Shown one piece after another: positions 1-9,802 of a stretch of 64,000 bases of DNA. A program made the position numbers and the translations under genes. The stretch lies in the NCBI GenBank assembly GCA_963210315.1, contig OY723256.1:186001-250000 (forward strand). The letters run 5' to 3'. The notes below the pieces were generated by a model, which saw nothing but the letters and a program-made list of their open reading frames with translations, made no database searches and was not told the origin of the DNA. Numbering within the stretch: position 1 is the first letter of the stretch; every line of letters begins with the position of its first letter. The stretch is from Rhynchopus euleeides (taxonomy: Eukaryota; Euglenozoa; Diplonemea; Diplonemida; Diplonemidae).

Positions 1-1010
1 GGTGAATCCTGTGCAGGGTGGTTGCAGGGCCATTTTGGGGCAAAAATGTGCATTGTAACGCACTTCTACTGGTCCTAGAGTCCCTGGATGGTATACAATG
101 TACCCCAGGGATGCCTAGGGTACGTTTTGCACCCGAAAACCACCCAAAATGGGGTCTAGTTGCCCTAATTTTGACTTTTTCCCCTAAAATTGGGATTTTT
201 ACCCCACACGGGCGAATCCCCCATTTTTCACAGTTTTTTCAAAAAATTGGACCGAATTTAGGCAATTCGGTGTCGAAAACCTGTTCCAACAGGCCCGTAC
301 ACCCCTTTTAGGGCTTACACAGTGGTTTCTGGGTGGTTATAGGGTTGCAGGGTGCCTACAACACGGTTGCAGGGTGTGTGCAGGGTCCTACAACATCGTT
401 GCAGGGTCCTTTTTTTTGGGTAAAAAAACGCATTTTCACGTGCTTCTACTGGTCCTTGAGGCCCTGGATGGTATACAATGTGCCCCAGGGATGGCTAGGG
501 TACGTTTTGCACCCGAAAACCACCCAAAATGGGGTCTAGTTGCCCTAATTTTGACTTTTTTTTCATGAAAATTGGGACTTTTACCCCACACGGGCGAATC
601 CCCCGTTCTTCACAGTTTTTTTCAAAATATCGGACCGAATTTGGGCAATTCGGTGTCGAAAACCTGTTCCAACAGGCCCGTACACCCCTTTTAGGGCATA
701 CCCAGTGGTTTCTGGGTGGTTATAGGGTTGTAGGGTGCCTCCAACATGGTTGCAGGGTGTGTGCAGGGTGTGTGCAGGGTGTGTGCAGGGTGTGTGCAGG
801 GTGTGTGCAGGGTGGTTGCAGGGTCCTTTTTTTGGGTAAAAAACCGCATTTTCACGTGCTTCTACTGGTCCTAGAGGCCCTGGATGGTATACAATGTGCC
901 CCAGGGATGTCTAGGGTACGTTTTTCACCCGAAAACCACCCAAAATGGGGTCTAGTTGCCCCGATTTTGACATTTTTTCATGAAAATCGGGGTTTTGCCC
1001 AAAATGGGTA
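1..1010. repeat. Tandem satellite, about 2.5 units of roughly 380-420 bp
   Basis: Three units share a block starting near CTTCTACTGGTCCT (about 63, 443 and 860) followed by the same run through CCCAGGGATG and GGGGTCTAGTTGCCC. Unit length changes because a short GTGTGTGCAGG motif between units is present in different numbers (five or more in a row at about 763-815). Reading frames across it are by-products of the repeat and show no protein-like features. The array is cut by the left window edge, so its true size is unknown. Confidence 0.85.
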
Positions 1011-1030
1011 AAACCCCCTTTTTTCACCGA

Positions 1031-1488
1031 ATATTCAAAAATTCGGACCGAGAAAGGGCAACTAAGTGTGAAAAACCGGTTTCATTGGGTCCCCAGACAT
1101 ATTTTTGAGGCGGGTACACCCATTCCAGGTGCCAATAGCCCGTGTTTGGGGTTGGAAAAATTTTTATTACAAAATTTTCCCGTACATCCGGGGGCCTACC
1201 CCCCCCCTCCCGAAACAAGGCGTTTGGCCCGGCCTTTGAAACGCCCCCTCGTCACCCCCCTCCCACCAACACCCCCCCCCCAATCCCTCGCCGGTTGTTC
1301 TTTCTACTCCGACGGTGCATGTATCCGTTCTCCGACACTACCACTACCCCCCCCCCCCACCCCCAATCAAAATTCATAAGGCCTCACTCCTATCCACCCA
1401 CTCTCGGAACTGTCACTGTCAATCCGGTGGGGTCTCGCTCGTTACCACCGCCGCCTTCTCTGCTTCGTGAGTTTATCAATGATTAGGC
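1031..1488. other. Gene-free spacer, C-rich
   Basis: Degenerate edge of the satellite (the 'attcggaccga' motif recurs near 1040), followed by C-rich, simple-sequence DNA that leads into the stop codon of the RING gene. I see no gene or transposon end. Confidence 0.5.
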
Positions 1489-2061
1489 TCATCGCAGGAG
1501 ATTCTCGCGGCAGAGGGGGCAAGTGGCGTTGCGCTGTGCCCAGGAGATGAGGCACTGCTTGTGGAAGCTGTGGCCGCACCCCAACAGCACCGCGCCGTGA
1601 GCGGCAGTCTCATCTGCAGAGGCCGATGGCGATGGCGCAGCGCTGTCTTCTGTGTCCTCCGAATCAGAATCGGAGTCGGAGTCAGAGCAATCGTCGGAAG
1701 CGCAGCATCTGTGGTGGTGCTCCCCGTCGCCAAGGCAGATTGCGCAGGACACGCTGTCAGACTCAGCGGCGAGAGGGAGGGAAAGAACAGCGTCGACAGT
1801 TTTCCTCAGATGCACAGCCTTCACCGCCATCTGGACCGATTCACCAACCAGGCGCGCCAGGGCCTGCCCAGCCTCCGCTGCGGACACCCCCTGGACAGAG
1901 CGCAGGACCTGCGACTTGAACCCCTCGCTCGCCATGAAGGAATCCACCAGAAAGCTCATGTGTGCCGCGTCGCACTCCTGAACCAAAAGCTTTTGAATCG
2001 CGCACACCTTCATCCTCTGCACGACAGACGCAACATCGCGCCAGGCGGGCCCTGCGGACAT
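1489..2061 (-). CDS. RING-H2 zinc-finger protein, probable E3 ubiquitin ligase
   Basis: A protein of 190 residues if started at the ATG at 2061 (MSAGPAWRDV); the frame stays open further upstream but that part is only Pro/Ser low complexity. Residues about 1-95 look helical and have no domain I recognise. The C-terminus is a C3H2C3 RING: CAIC near residue 107, an acidic Ser/Asp insert of about 45 residues inside the first loop, then CGHSFHKQC and CPLC close to the end. RING-H2 domains recruit E2 enzymes and transfer ubiquitin, so a ligase role is inferred. The long acidic insert between the first CxxC and the CxH is unusual. No transmembrane segment is seen. It stands alone, with a satellite downstream and empty DNA upstream. 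Confidence 0.8.
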   Translation of the reverse strand: MSAGPAWRDVASVVQRMKVCAIQKLLVQECDAAHMSFLVDSFMASEGFKSQVLRSVQGVSAAEAGQALARLVGESVQMAVKAVHLRKTVDAVLSLPLAAESDSVSCAICLGDGEHHHRCCASDDCSDSDSDSDSEDTEDSAAPSPSASADETAAHGAVLLGCGHSFHKQCLISWAQRNATCPLCRENLLR

Positions 2062-3584
2062 CCTTAAGCAGGGAGGGGAGGGGGGTAAACGAGGAGGAAC
2101 AGGAGGTGCTGTGCAGCAGAGATGCACAGGTGGTGTGGTGGGTGGGGATGGGGTTATCCGGGATGGAAGGGAGAAAGGGAACAGAAGATCAAGGAAAAGC
2201 AAGGTGGGATGGGAGGGGGGGGGGGGTTGTGGCTTTGAGTGTGTGTGTGTGTGTGTGGCTGGGAGAGAAGCCGGGAGAAGGGGGAGGGAGGGAGGGGGGG
2301 GGTTGCGACACAGTGATGGCCTGTCGGGAGGAGTGTGTGTGTGGGAGTGTGTCGGTTGGTAGGAGGCCTTGGTGGTTTGTTGATTTTGATCGCGAGATAG
2401 AGCGACGCAATCAACCCGTACTCCTGTTTGATGGAATACGGTATACGCAAAATCACCGGTGGGGTATAAACACCGGTGGATTTCGGAGAAAATAGAGGCG
2501 ACTTGATTTCAGCCACAGCTCTGCCCTCTTCTTAGCTCTCTATGTATTCACTCATTTGGCCGAATCGATCCAGTTCAAAAAAGACTCGGAGTCGTTCTTT
2601 GTTATGTACGAAACGATGCCTGCTAGTGCATGTGTGCAGGATATCGAACGCTGCCACGAGTCTTTTCAGTGCGAAAAGCTAACCAGGGACAGTGGGTGAT
2701 AATGAAAAAACCGGTTTTTCTGCCTCTGTTGTGGTGCCACAGCCAGGCGCGCTCTGTTGCACTCCCCTCCTCACAGAATAATGGAAGTGAGTGAATCACA
2801 GAGTCAAAAGGGGTGTGGTTGCTTGGGGGATCTAGTCGGTGGGGCTGAGACGAGGGAAGCGGAGAGGGCGGTGACCAAGGGAGGGGGAATGAGGAATGGG
2901 GTGGTGGCGACTCTGTGTTCCTTCCAGAACCTGCATCCTTCCGCGTATCTCGGCCGCGAAGGGGAAAGAACAGGCCACACAGGCCATGCGATTCGCCTCG
3001 ATCAGTAACGTAGTTGTCTCCAAAGCAGAAAGGGGAGCAGAACCAGCAGGGCATTCTTCGACCGTGAGAACAAGTCGTGTGGTTTGACTCAATCCGTCAC
3101 AAGAACTAGCTGGCGAGTGATACTTGGAGCCTGGAGCATTCACATGCATCACGAGTGTAGTAGCGGGGGAAACTAGGGAATATAATGGAGCAACAGGGGG
3201 CAGGGGGGCTCAGTGCTGTGGGCAGCACCGGGACTGAAGGTGGGAGATAGGGAGAGGTGACACACGCCTTCGTCCGTCCCACAGTATGGGTGCAACATGG
3301 AGTCACTTCTTGACAACATGTTGCGGCACGACCAGTTCGAACACCACACGGGCCACTCTCAATCTCAAAGGATGGAGTCGGCCTCTGCATACAAGCAGCA
3401 CGCACCCCCACATCGCGACCACACAAACGGATACTGCCACCAAGACTGCATGCCACTCCTGCAAAGCAATGCAGCAACACCGAGCCCCTGCCTCTGTGGT
3501 GGTGCCACAGGCAGGCATGATCCGCTTCCTCCTTCTTCCCGGTATCGTGTTGCCCTGCCCGCCTCCACCAGTTCTTCAGCTGTC
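2062..3584. other. Intergenic DNA with simple-sequence tracts
   Basis: G-rich and GT-repeat tracts at about 2205-2345 lie just upstream of the RING gene and could be part of its promoter region, but no defined element is visible. From 2400 to 3584 I see no convincing gene. Short open frames on both strands lack domains and start context. Confidence 0.4.
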
Positions 3585-4141
3585 TTCATCAGGGCGTTCT
3601 TTCTCTGTATAAGTTCCTTTGCATGTGAAGACCTTCACGCGGCAACAGCGACGGGAGCAGAGGGACGCCAGCTGACCGCGACACACCCATGTCGCAGGCC
3701 ATGCTGCGGTTCCCTCCGTCGCTGTTCATGGAGCAATGCCTTGTGTCGGTCATCTGAACATTTGCGGGGTGAACGGGGTTCAAGATGTCCGCATGCGAAA
3801 GCAAAAAAGGGAATAAGGGGGGCCCTCGCTACCAAGTGTGACTGAGTGAGAAAAAGTGAGAAGTCAGCCATGTTTGGCTGAAAACTGACGACTCGTGACT
3901 CACAGTGACTCGTAGCGAAGACCCCCAAGGACAAGCAATGCAATAACGAACTAAACACGTCAAGGTTCACCAGAACAACACGTGTGTGCCTTCTCACTCT
4001 GTGGTGTGGAAAGGCCCCAGTACCACACGCCCACCCAAACCTGGACAACACATCTCAGCAGTCCCACACTTGTATCCTGCTTGCTCGTGTGCTGAGTCCC
4101 GCAATTCTCCGCTGCACGCTCAGCCATGGGCAACGTCACCT
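3585..4141. repeat. Segmental duplication, downstream flank of LamG copy A
   Basis: From the GGCGTTCTTTCTCTG motif this DNA matches 9360-9802 closely and runs without a break into the matching LamG genes. The duplicated segment is therefore about 2.2 kb (about 3585-5815 against 9360-11455). The main length difference in this flank is the small MITE at 3819-3926. Confidence 0.85.
3819..3926. mobile_element. 108-bp MITE with preserved empty site in the paralogous segment
   Basis: The ends are imperfect inverted repeats (GGGGCCCTCGCTAC at the left, GTAGCGAAGACCCCC at the right). AAGG flanks it on both sides (3815-3818 and 3927-3930). The duplicated copy near 9588-9600 reads straight through with a single AAGG, so the insertion post-dates the segmental duplication. 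The superfamily cannot be assigned from so short an element. Confidence 0.7.
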
Positions 4142-5794
4142 TCAGCAGGTGGAAAACTCGAAGTCACTCACCGTGCCCTCGAGGTCGAGGTTGCCCTCCC
4201 AGTTGCTCTTTTTGATGAGGGTGTTGGTGCGGTACACCGCCTCAGGCAGGTACAACCGGCCCTTGTTACACTCCACACCGTTGATGTAGATGGCACCCAC
4301 ACCGTCAACAGGCGAATCGCGGTAAGGTATAATGGTGGCCTCCACAGTGACTGCGGTGTTGAGGGGCACCTCGTACGTGCACATCACATTCTGGAAATCA
4401 CCCCCCCGCCACACCTCCAGCACGAGCTGATGTGTGTTGGCAGCCAGTCCCAGGAGCACGTTGTCCTTCTCAGCACCGTTCCCGAAGTCGAAGATGCGTG
4501 CCCACGGCGCGAGTCTCGTGAACGTCACTGTTGCCTTGAAGTAGATTCCGCCACCGAAATAGCTCAAGCGGGATACCCCGCCCGACTCGCTGTCATCGCG
4601 GAAGTGGACAACCTGTTTCGGATCCACGCAAGGGCAGGTTGTCATCAGAAAGTCTTCCACCTCGCCGTCGAGGACAGGGTCAGCAGCCCAGTTGCTCTTC
4701 TTGATGAGGTTGCTGGTGCGTTCCATCACCTCAGGCAGGATCACCGGGCCGGTGCCACACTCCACACTGTCGATGTAAATCTTGGCCTCCCCGTAATGGT
4801 GCATAGCGACCTCCACAAAATACCATGTGTCCAGGAGAAGCTCCCTGGTGCAGCGGATCTCCCTGGCGTCGCCACGACTGAACACTTGCAGGTACAAGCG
4901 ACGCGCGTCATGAGCGAGCATGAGAAGCACGTTGTCCTGCCTCTCACCGTTCCCGAAGTCAAAGATGCGACCCCACAACCTGTGGCTCCTGAGGTACACC
5001 CGGGCACGCACGTACGTCGCTCCTCCGAAAATTGACACACCCCCAGGGTAGGTAACTGGCTTCGGGTTGGGGCACCGCACAGAGACCATGCATGCAGACA
5101 CCTCCAAGTTGCTGACATGACCCCGGACCTCCCGGCTGTTGAGGGATGGGGGGCCCGCGGATGTGAAGGTGTCAACGATGTTGGTGGTCCGCGTGATCAG
5201 GCGAGGGACGTGGAGCGGACCCCTGTCACACTCCACGTCGTTGACATAGAGGACACCCTCGCCAACCCCGTTGGCATCCTTCATGACAGTCGCCTCGACA
5301 TTCACATACTGACCAGCCCAGAACGATTGTCTCGCACAAAAGACTGTCTGGGAATGGCCACCAACGGCGACAGACAAGGTAACCGCGTGTCAACTGTACG
5401 ACATACGCACGTAGTCTTGGCTTTGAGAAGAGTCGATATCACCAATACCAAAGTGGAAGACCGTGCCAGGCAGAATCGTCTGCACAGTCGCACGCACGTG
5501 CAGATTCCCGCCGAATGTGAGAGTGGGACGGAGACTGGGAGTACTCCAAAACGCAGGCGGGGTGGTGAACTTGACGACCTCGTGAGGACTCCTCCCAGGT
5601 TCATTGCACCAGTTCCCTGCGACGGAGTCCGACAAGACACCTGCTGTGGTTCGGCCCCCACCGGCACGGGTGCTCATGTCTGTGTGCGGCACGTCTGCCG
5701 CGACCCCACCCTCCGCTGCGGCGGGTTCGGCGACTGCCTGCCGCAGCACCACGGCCAGCACGCCGCACACGCACACGCTCCACCGCATCGCCAT
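4142..5794 (-). CDS. Secreted three-repeat LamG/ConA-like protein, copy A, with in-frame TGA
   Basis: The frame of 551 codons begins at ATG 5794 with a signal peptide (MAMRWSVCVCGVLAVV, likely cleavage after AVA). Three LamG-like (concanavalin A-like jelly-roll) repeats follow, each with a core like RIFDFGNG...DNVLL, a middle strand like YVDGVECDRGP and a closing Cys. Repeats 2 and 3 are almost identical to copy B; repeat 1 is strongly diverged. A TGA at 5390-5392 interrupts repeat 1. It lies inside a stretch that could be a 63-nt phase-0 intron (GTGCGTATG to TTCCCAG), but the same region aligns with coding sequence in copy B, so it may equally be a true nonsense change. Such proteins bind glycans or matrix outside the cell; the ligand is unknown. 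Confidence 0.7.
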
Positions 5795-6205
5795 AGCACA
5801 CGTTGCAACCTGCACAGGGGTGGTGGTGGTGGTGGGCCTCGGGCTCTGTGGTGGTGCCACCAGGAGGTACGGGTACGGGCACGACGCCTCCGACACGCAT
5901 TTGTTGAACCGGATGCACGTCTTCGACTCCCAGTCCCGCACCGCCCCAGCGATGCGGCTGTCGTTGGTGTGGATCGGGTGTGCCACAAAGTAGTTCACAG
6001 GGCGCCCCAAGGGAAACAGCCGTGTCTGGCTCGTCAGCGGCGTCGCTCCGAGGCTCTCCGCGTCGCGCCCCCGCACCACCTGCACACCGGCACCCGCATT
6101 GGGAGAGCCGGAGCCCGCGTCCGTCCGCACCTTCTCGCCCCCCACACACAGAGCACCAGCCGCCACAGCCAGCGCACACCACGCTGGCATTCCCTGATCC
6201 CGCAT
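5795..6205 (-). CDS. Astacin-like metalloprotease N-terminal fragment fused in frame to LamG copy A
   Basis: The frame opens at ATG 6205 with its own signal peptide (MRDQGMPAWCALAVAAGALC) and contains NYFVAHPIHTND and VRDWESKTCIRF. These resemble the start of the astacin (peptidase M12A) catalytic domain, where a helix 'A...WE..TCI.F' precedes the zinc site. The HExxH zinc motif is absent because the frame passes through a short Thr run straight into the LamG signal peptide at 5794. No such sequence precedes copy B. It is either an exon whose next exon lies elsewhere, or a fragment joined at the duplication breakpoint. The astacin assignment is by pattern only. Confidence 0.45.
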
Positions 6206-7233
6206 CGTCCCACCGAGCCCTTCCTTGCTCTCGTGTCTGTGCTGTCGGTTCGCGGTTCGACCTGGCGGGATGCAGGGGGGGCTGGCGTGTGGGTTGGGGG
6301 ATCACAACAGGAGGCAAGGCCTGAGGCAGCACCCTGTTGGAGTGGGGTGGGATGAGGGGAGCGCGGCGGGCAGCTTTCACTTATGTCGCCTGTGGGAAGG
6401 TCCACTTGAGCAAAGCAGTACTCTCGGGAGAGTCAATGGCACCTTCGGCGAAACGCACGCACAGATACAAGCTATGGACCTCAACCACCCAACCGAAAAA
6501 ATCAACACAAGATCTATGAAAGTCTGCCCTGGAGACGCTAGGCTAGTAGCAAATGATATCTAGAAGCACTCTGAAGGACATTCTATGTGTGGGATGCTGT
6601 TCTAAAGCGCGAGCCTTCATCCCGTGTCTCCCCGCGCCAATCAGGCACCCAAATTACAAGCTGATTCATTCTCCAAGTGGGGGCGGATATGGTCAACATG
6701 GATAGCCAAAATGTGGCACCACTCATTCCCTGCATTCAGGTAGCGGAATGAGTGGTGGCACGCCTTCCCTTTATTTCGGCATTCCCACAACAGATCAGCT
6801 GATCCATCGTGGCTTTGATGGCGGAGCCAATTCACTCTCCGTGCCCCCGGAAGCAAAAACGAGACAACAAACTAACAGACAACAGACAAATATTTGTTGG
6901 AACGCAAGTCGCTGCCCTTTTTGATACCATGTCAGTGGTGAGGTGAGTTCTAACCACGCGTGTGGTGTGTGTACATGAGGCTGTTGTTGGAACGCAGACC
7001 CTCACTCTTTGTCCGCCGCCCCCCCAGCCTGGCGAAGCAGTGGGAGCCGACAAGACCCAGCGAAAGGCACGGAAATTTTCCCCAGTTGGCTCCGCCGAAC
7101 TGTCAAAATACCCTCCCCTCCAACCCCACTTCATGTGGCCCCCTCCCACACTTTGGCCGGTGACGCCTCCAGACGCGCCGCCGACACAACGCGCCTCCAC
7201 CAAATCAGCAGACGTGCAGCACACCCCCACCCC
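6206..7233. other. Intergenic DNA with one strong hairpin
   Basis: No gene recognised. At 6713-6761 an inverted repeat (CACCACTCATTCC paired with GGAATGAGTGGTG, one mismatch further out, 15-nt loop) could form a stable hairpin. Flanking copies of 'GATTCATTCTCC'-like text near 6662 and 6830 suggest it is the core of a small decayed inverted-repeat element. Confidence 0.45.
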
Positions 7234-9096
7234 CTACGCGCCCCCAATTGACCTCCGCCTTGCCCGGAGGGGCAAGGCCGCGTCTGTGTGAGGGGGGGGC
7301 AGGTCATGCACCGGTTTGACCAGCGACGCCACGTCGAGCGTCGCGAGGTCCACATCCGGGAGCACCGACAGAGGCGGCTGCGGCGCCGCCGCCATCGCCA
7401 GCGCCGATGCAAAATGCTCCCTATCCCGCGACGCCAGGCGCTGCATGGGGCTGACACGGGGCGACGGCGGCACCAGATGCGGCTGGCGGGCCGCCAACGT
7501 ATGCCCCGACCCACCGCCGCCGCCGCCACCACCACCCTCGGCAGAACTCCGCCTCTCGCCTACCGGCACCTCCACCGTGATGCTGAACCCCTCCAGCTTC
7601 TTCCGCGCCAGCCCCGGGGTAGCCGGGGTCGAAGGGTGCGACGCCTTCCCCTCCAGCTTCAGCTCCGCCTTCGCCGTGTCAGCCTGTAGCCTCCGCAGCT
7701 CCTGCCTCAAATAGCTGTTCCGGTCGCACTCCACGCTGGTGGCAGCCGCTCTGCCAGGGGAGGGCAGCTGCGCCGCAGCCTCTGTCGACTTGAGAAAATC
7801 CGTCAGAGCAGATCCGGTGCCCTGGGGGTTTGCGTAGGTCTTCTCCCTGCGGAATGCGTCGGGAAATGCCTGGATCCGCGATTCGCTCCGGAGAGACCCA
7901 ATGCCGTACCCACCCGCCACACCCGGCGCATACAGGGTGTCCGTGCTGTAGGGGGAAAGCTTGCGGAGAGGTGACGAAGGCGCGCCATTCCCGTCCTCCA
8001 GCTGAGAGAGCACGGAGAGTGCCGACCGGAGGGAGGCAGCTGCTTTAGGAAGGAGCGGCACCCCGCCCACACCCCCGCCGAGGGAGGCACAGCCTGAGAT
8101 GGATGCGGCGTCGCCCCGGCTGCCCGGCATTCCGACCGCCATGCCGCCTGCGAACCCCATGGAGCCGTAGTATGACGCGGCGAGTTGGTTCTCCTTCCCA
8201 GACCCGAAGAGGGGGTGGCAGTCGTGTGGGGCGCCGGCAAGCACCCCGGTCTCGACCCCGGAGTGGATCCCGGTGTCTGGGGTTGGGGATCCGGCCCGGT
8301 GGTGGTGGGGGTGGTGCTGCACGCCTCCCGCCTCCTCGAAGATCTCCGGCGGGAAGGCGACGCCCTTCCCTTCGAACCGCAGGTAGAGGCATTTGAGAAT
8401 GGTGCGGCGCTGGTGGGGCATGACCACCGTGACGCAGACGGGGTCCCGCTCGCCTCTGCTGATGACGATGTCGTTGTCACGGAGGGAGACTGCGGCGACG
8501 TCGGCAAATCTCACCTCTGTGATCAGGCTCTGCTGCTCCGTGCTGACGAAGAACACGCTGACCACCCCGAGCTGGACAGCGCACTCCCGCCTCTTCGACA
8601 CCCCCTCGCGCACCTTGATGGCTCCTTCGAAGTAAAACGCGGTGACATCCATCAGCTCCTCCCGCCGCAGCACCACCTTGCGCTGCAGTCGCGCCAGCCT
8701 GCCCTGCGAGTCGGGCGAAGCCTCCTGCTCCTGCATCCCCAACCCCTGCTGCTGCTGCGGTTCCGCCTCGCCTGCGGGAGGTGGCGGCGGCGGCGGCGGC
8801 GGTGACGGCGGGGGCGGTGCCGCGGCCCCTGCCGAAGATGATCCGGACGAGGAGGAGGCTGAGGGGTTCTGCCGGAAGGGCAGCGGGGCAGGAGCAGGCG
8901 GTGCTGCATGGTCTGCTGGGGTGGCGGCAGGGGGTGGCGGGGGTGCGGCTGCCGTCGTGGGGGGCGGGTGCAGCAGGCCCGGTGGTGGTGGCGGTGGCGG
9001 GGTGGCGTCGAGGCTGGTGCGGTGACCGAGCGCATGCGGGGCAAGTTGGCGCACCGTCTCCTCGAGGTCGCTCCCGTCGCGACGCATGGTCGGCAT
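7234..9096 (-). CDS. Proline-rich protein with a PH-like domain
   Basis: An intronless protein of 620 residues from the ATG at 9096 (MPTMRRDGSD); a second ATG follows three codons later. Residues about 30-125 are proline/alanine low complexity. Residues about 130-265 form the one folded-looking region, starting RLARLQRKVVLRREELMD and including a run of alternating hydrophobics (AVQLGVVSVFFVS, EVRFADVAAVSLRDND, CVTVVM, TILKCLYLRF). That pattern, strands followed by a closing helix, suggests a PH-like or GRAM-like fold. The rest is disordered, rich in Gly/Ser/Ala. A membrane-lipid or adaptor role is a guess. It sits between the two LamG duplicates but is not itself duplicated. Confidence 0.65.
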   Translation of the reverse strand: MPTMRRDGSDLEETVRQLAPHALGHRTSLDATPPPPPPPGLLHPPPTTAAAPPPPPAATPADHAAPPAPAPLPFRQNPSASSSSGSSSAGAAAPPPPSPPPPPPPPPAGEAEPQQQQGLGMQEQEASPDSQGRLARLQRKVVLRREELMDVTAFYFEGAIKVREGVSKRRECAVQLGVVSVFFVSTEQQSLITEVRFADVAAVSLRDNDIVISRGERDPVCVTVVMPHQRRTILKCLYLRFEGKGVAFPPEIFEEAGGVQHHPHHHRAGSPTPDTGIHSGVETGVLAGAPHDCHPLFGSGKENQLAASYYGSMGFAGGMAVGMPGSRGDAASISGCASLGGGVGGVPLLPKAAASLRSALSVLSQLEDGNGAPSSPLRKLSPYSTDTLYAPGVAGGYGIGSLRSESRIQAFPDAFRREKTYANPQGTGSALTDFLKSTEAAAQLPSPGRAAATSVECDRNSYLRQELRRLQADTAKAELKLEGKASHPSTPATPGLARKKLEGFSITVEVPVGERRSSAEGGGGGGGGGSGHTLAARQPHLVPPSPRVSPMQRLASRDREHFASALAMAAAPQPPLSVLPDVDLATLDVASLVKPVHDLPPPHTDAALPLRARRRSIGGA

Positions 9097-9359
9097 GTTG
9101 GTGTGTCGTGTGTGTGTGGCGTGCCTGAGAGGGGTTGGCGTGTAAGGTTCTCGTGCGATCTCGCAGGGGCTTCTGTCCGATGATCATGCAGACCTGCTCC
9201 CTCGTCGTGAACGACAATGCATGGTGGAGAGGGATAGAGCGTCTGGGGATAGTGCAGCGGTACTTCGTGGGTTTATGATCGATAAGAGAGAAGGGGGGCA
9301 CCGACAGACGATCTCCTGTGTCGTGTTGCCCTGCCCCCACCATGTCTTGACCCCGCCTC

Positions 9360-9802
9360 CATCAGGGCGTTCTTTCTCTGTATAAGTTCCTTTGCATGTG
9401 AAGACCTTCACGCGGCAAACAGCGACAGGAGCAGGAGGGACGCCAGCTGACCGCGACACACCCATGTCGCAGGCCATGCTGCCGTGCCCTCCGTCGCTGT
9501 TCATGGAGCAATGCCTTGTGCCGGTCCTGTCAACATTTGCGGGGTGAACGGGGTTCAAGATGTGCGCATGCAAAAGCAAAAAGGGGATAAGGACAAGGAA
9601 TGCAATAACGAACTAAACACGTCAAGGTTCACCAGAACAACACGTGTGTGCCTTCTCACTCTGTGGTGTGGAAAGGCCCCAGTACCACACGCCCACCCAA
9701 CCTGGACAACACATCTCAGCAGTCCCACACGTGTATCCTGCTTCGTGTGTTGACTCCCACAATTCTCCTCTGCACGCTCAGCCAGAATGGGCATCATCAC
9801 CT
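9360..9802. repeat. Segmental duplication, downstream flank of LamG copy B
   Basis: This is the partner of 3585-4141, starting at the same GGCGTTCTTTCTCTG motif and lacking the 108-bp MITE. It continues into LamG copy B. Small length differences occur near 9420 and 9745. Confidence 0.85.

Noticed and set aside
1-1010. Protein-coding gene in the left-edge repeat (frames of 97-160 codons)
   Set aside because: The frames repeat with the satellite period and have no start context or domain.
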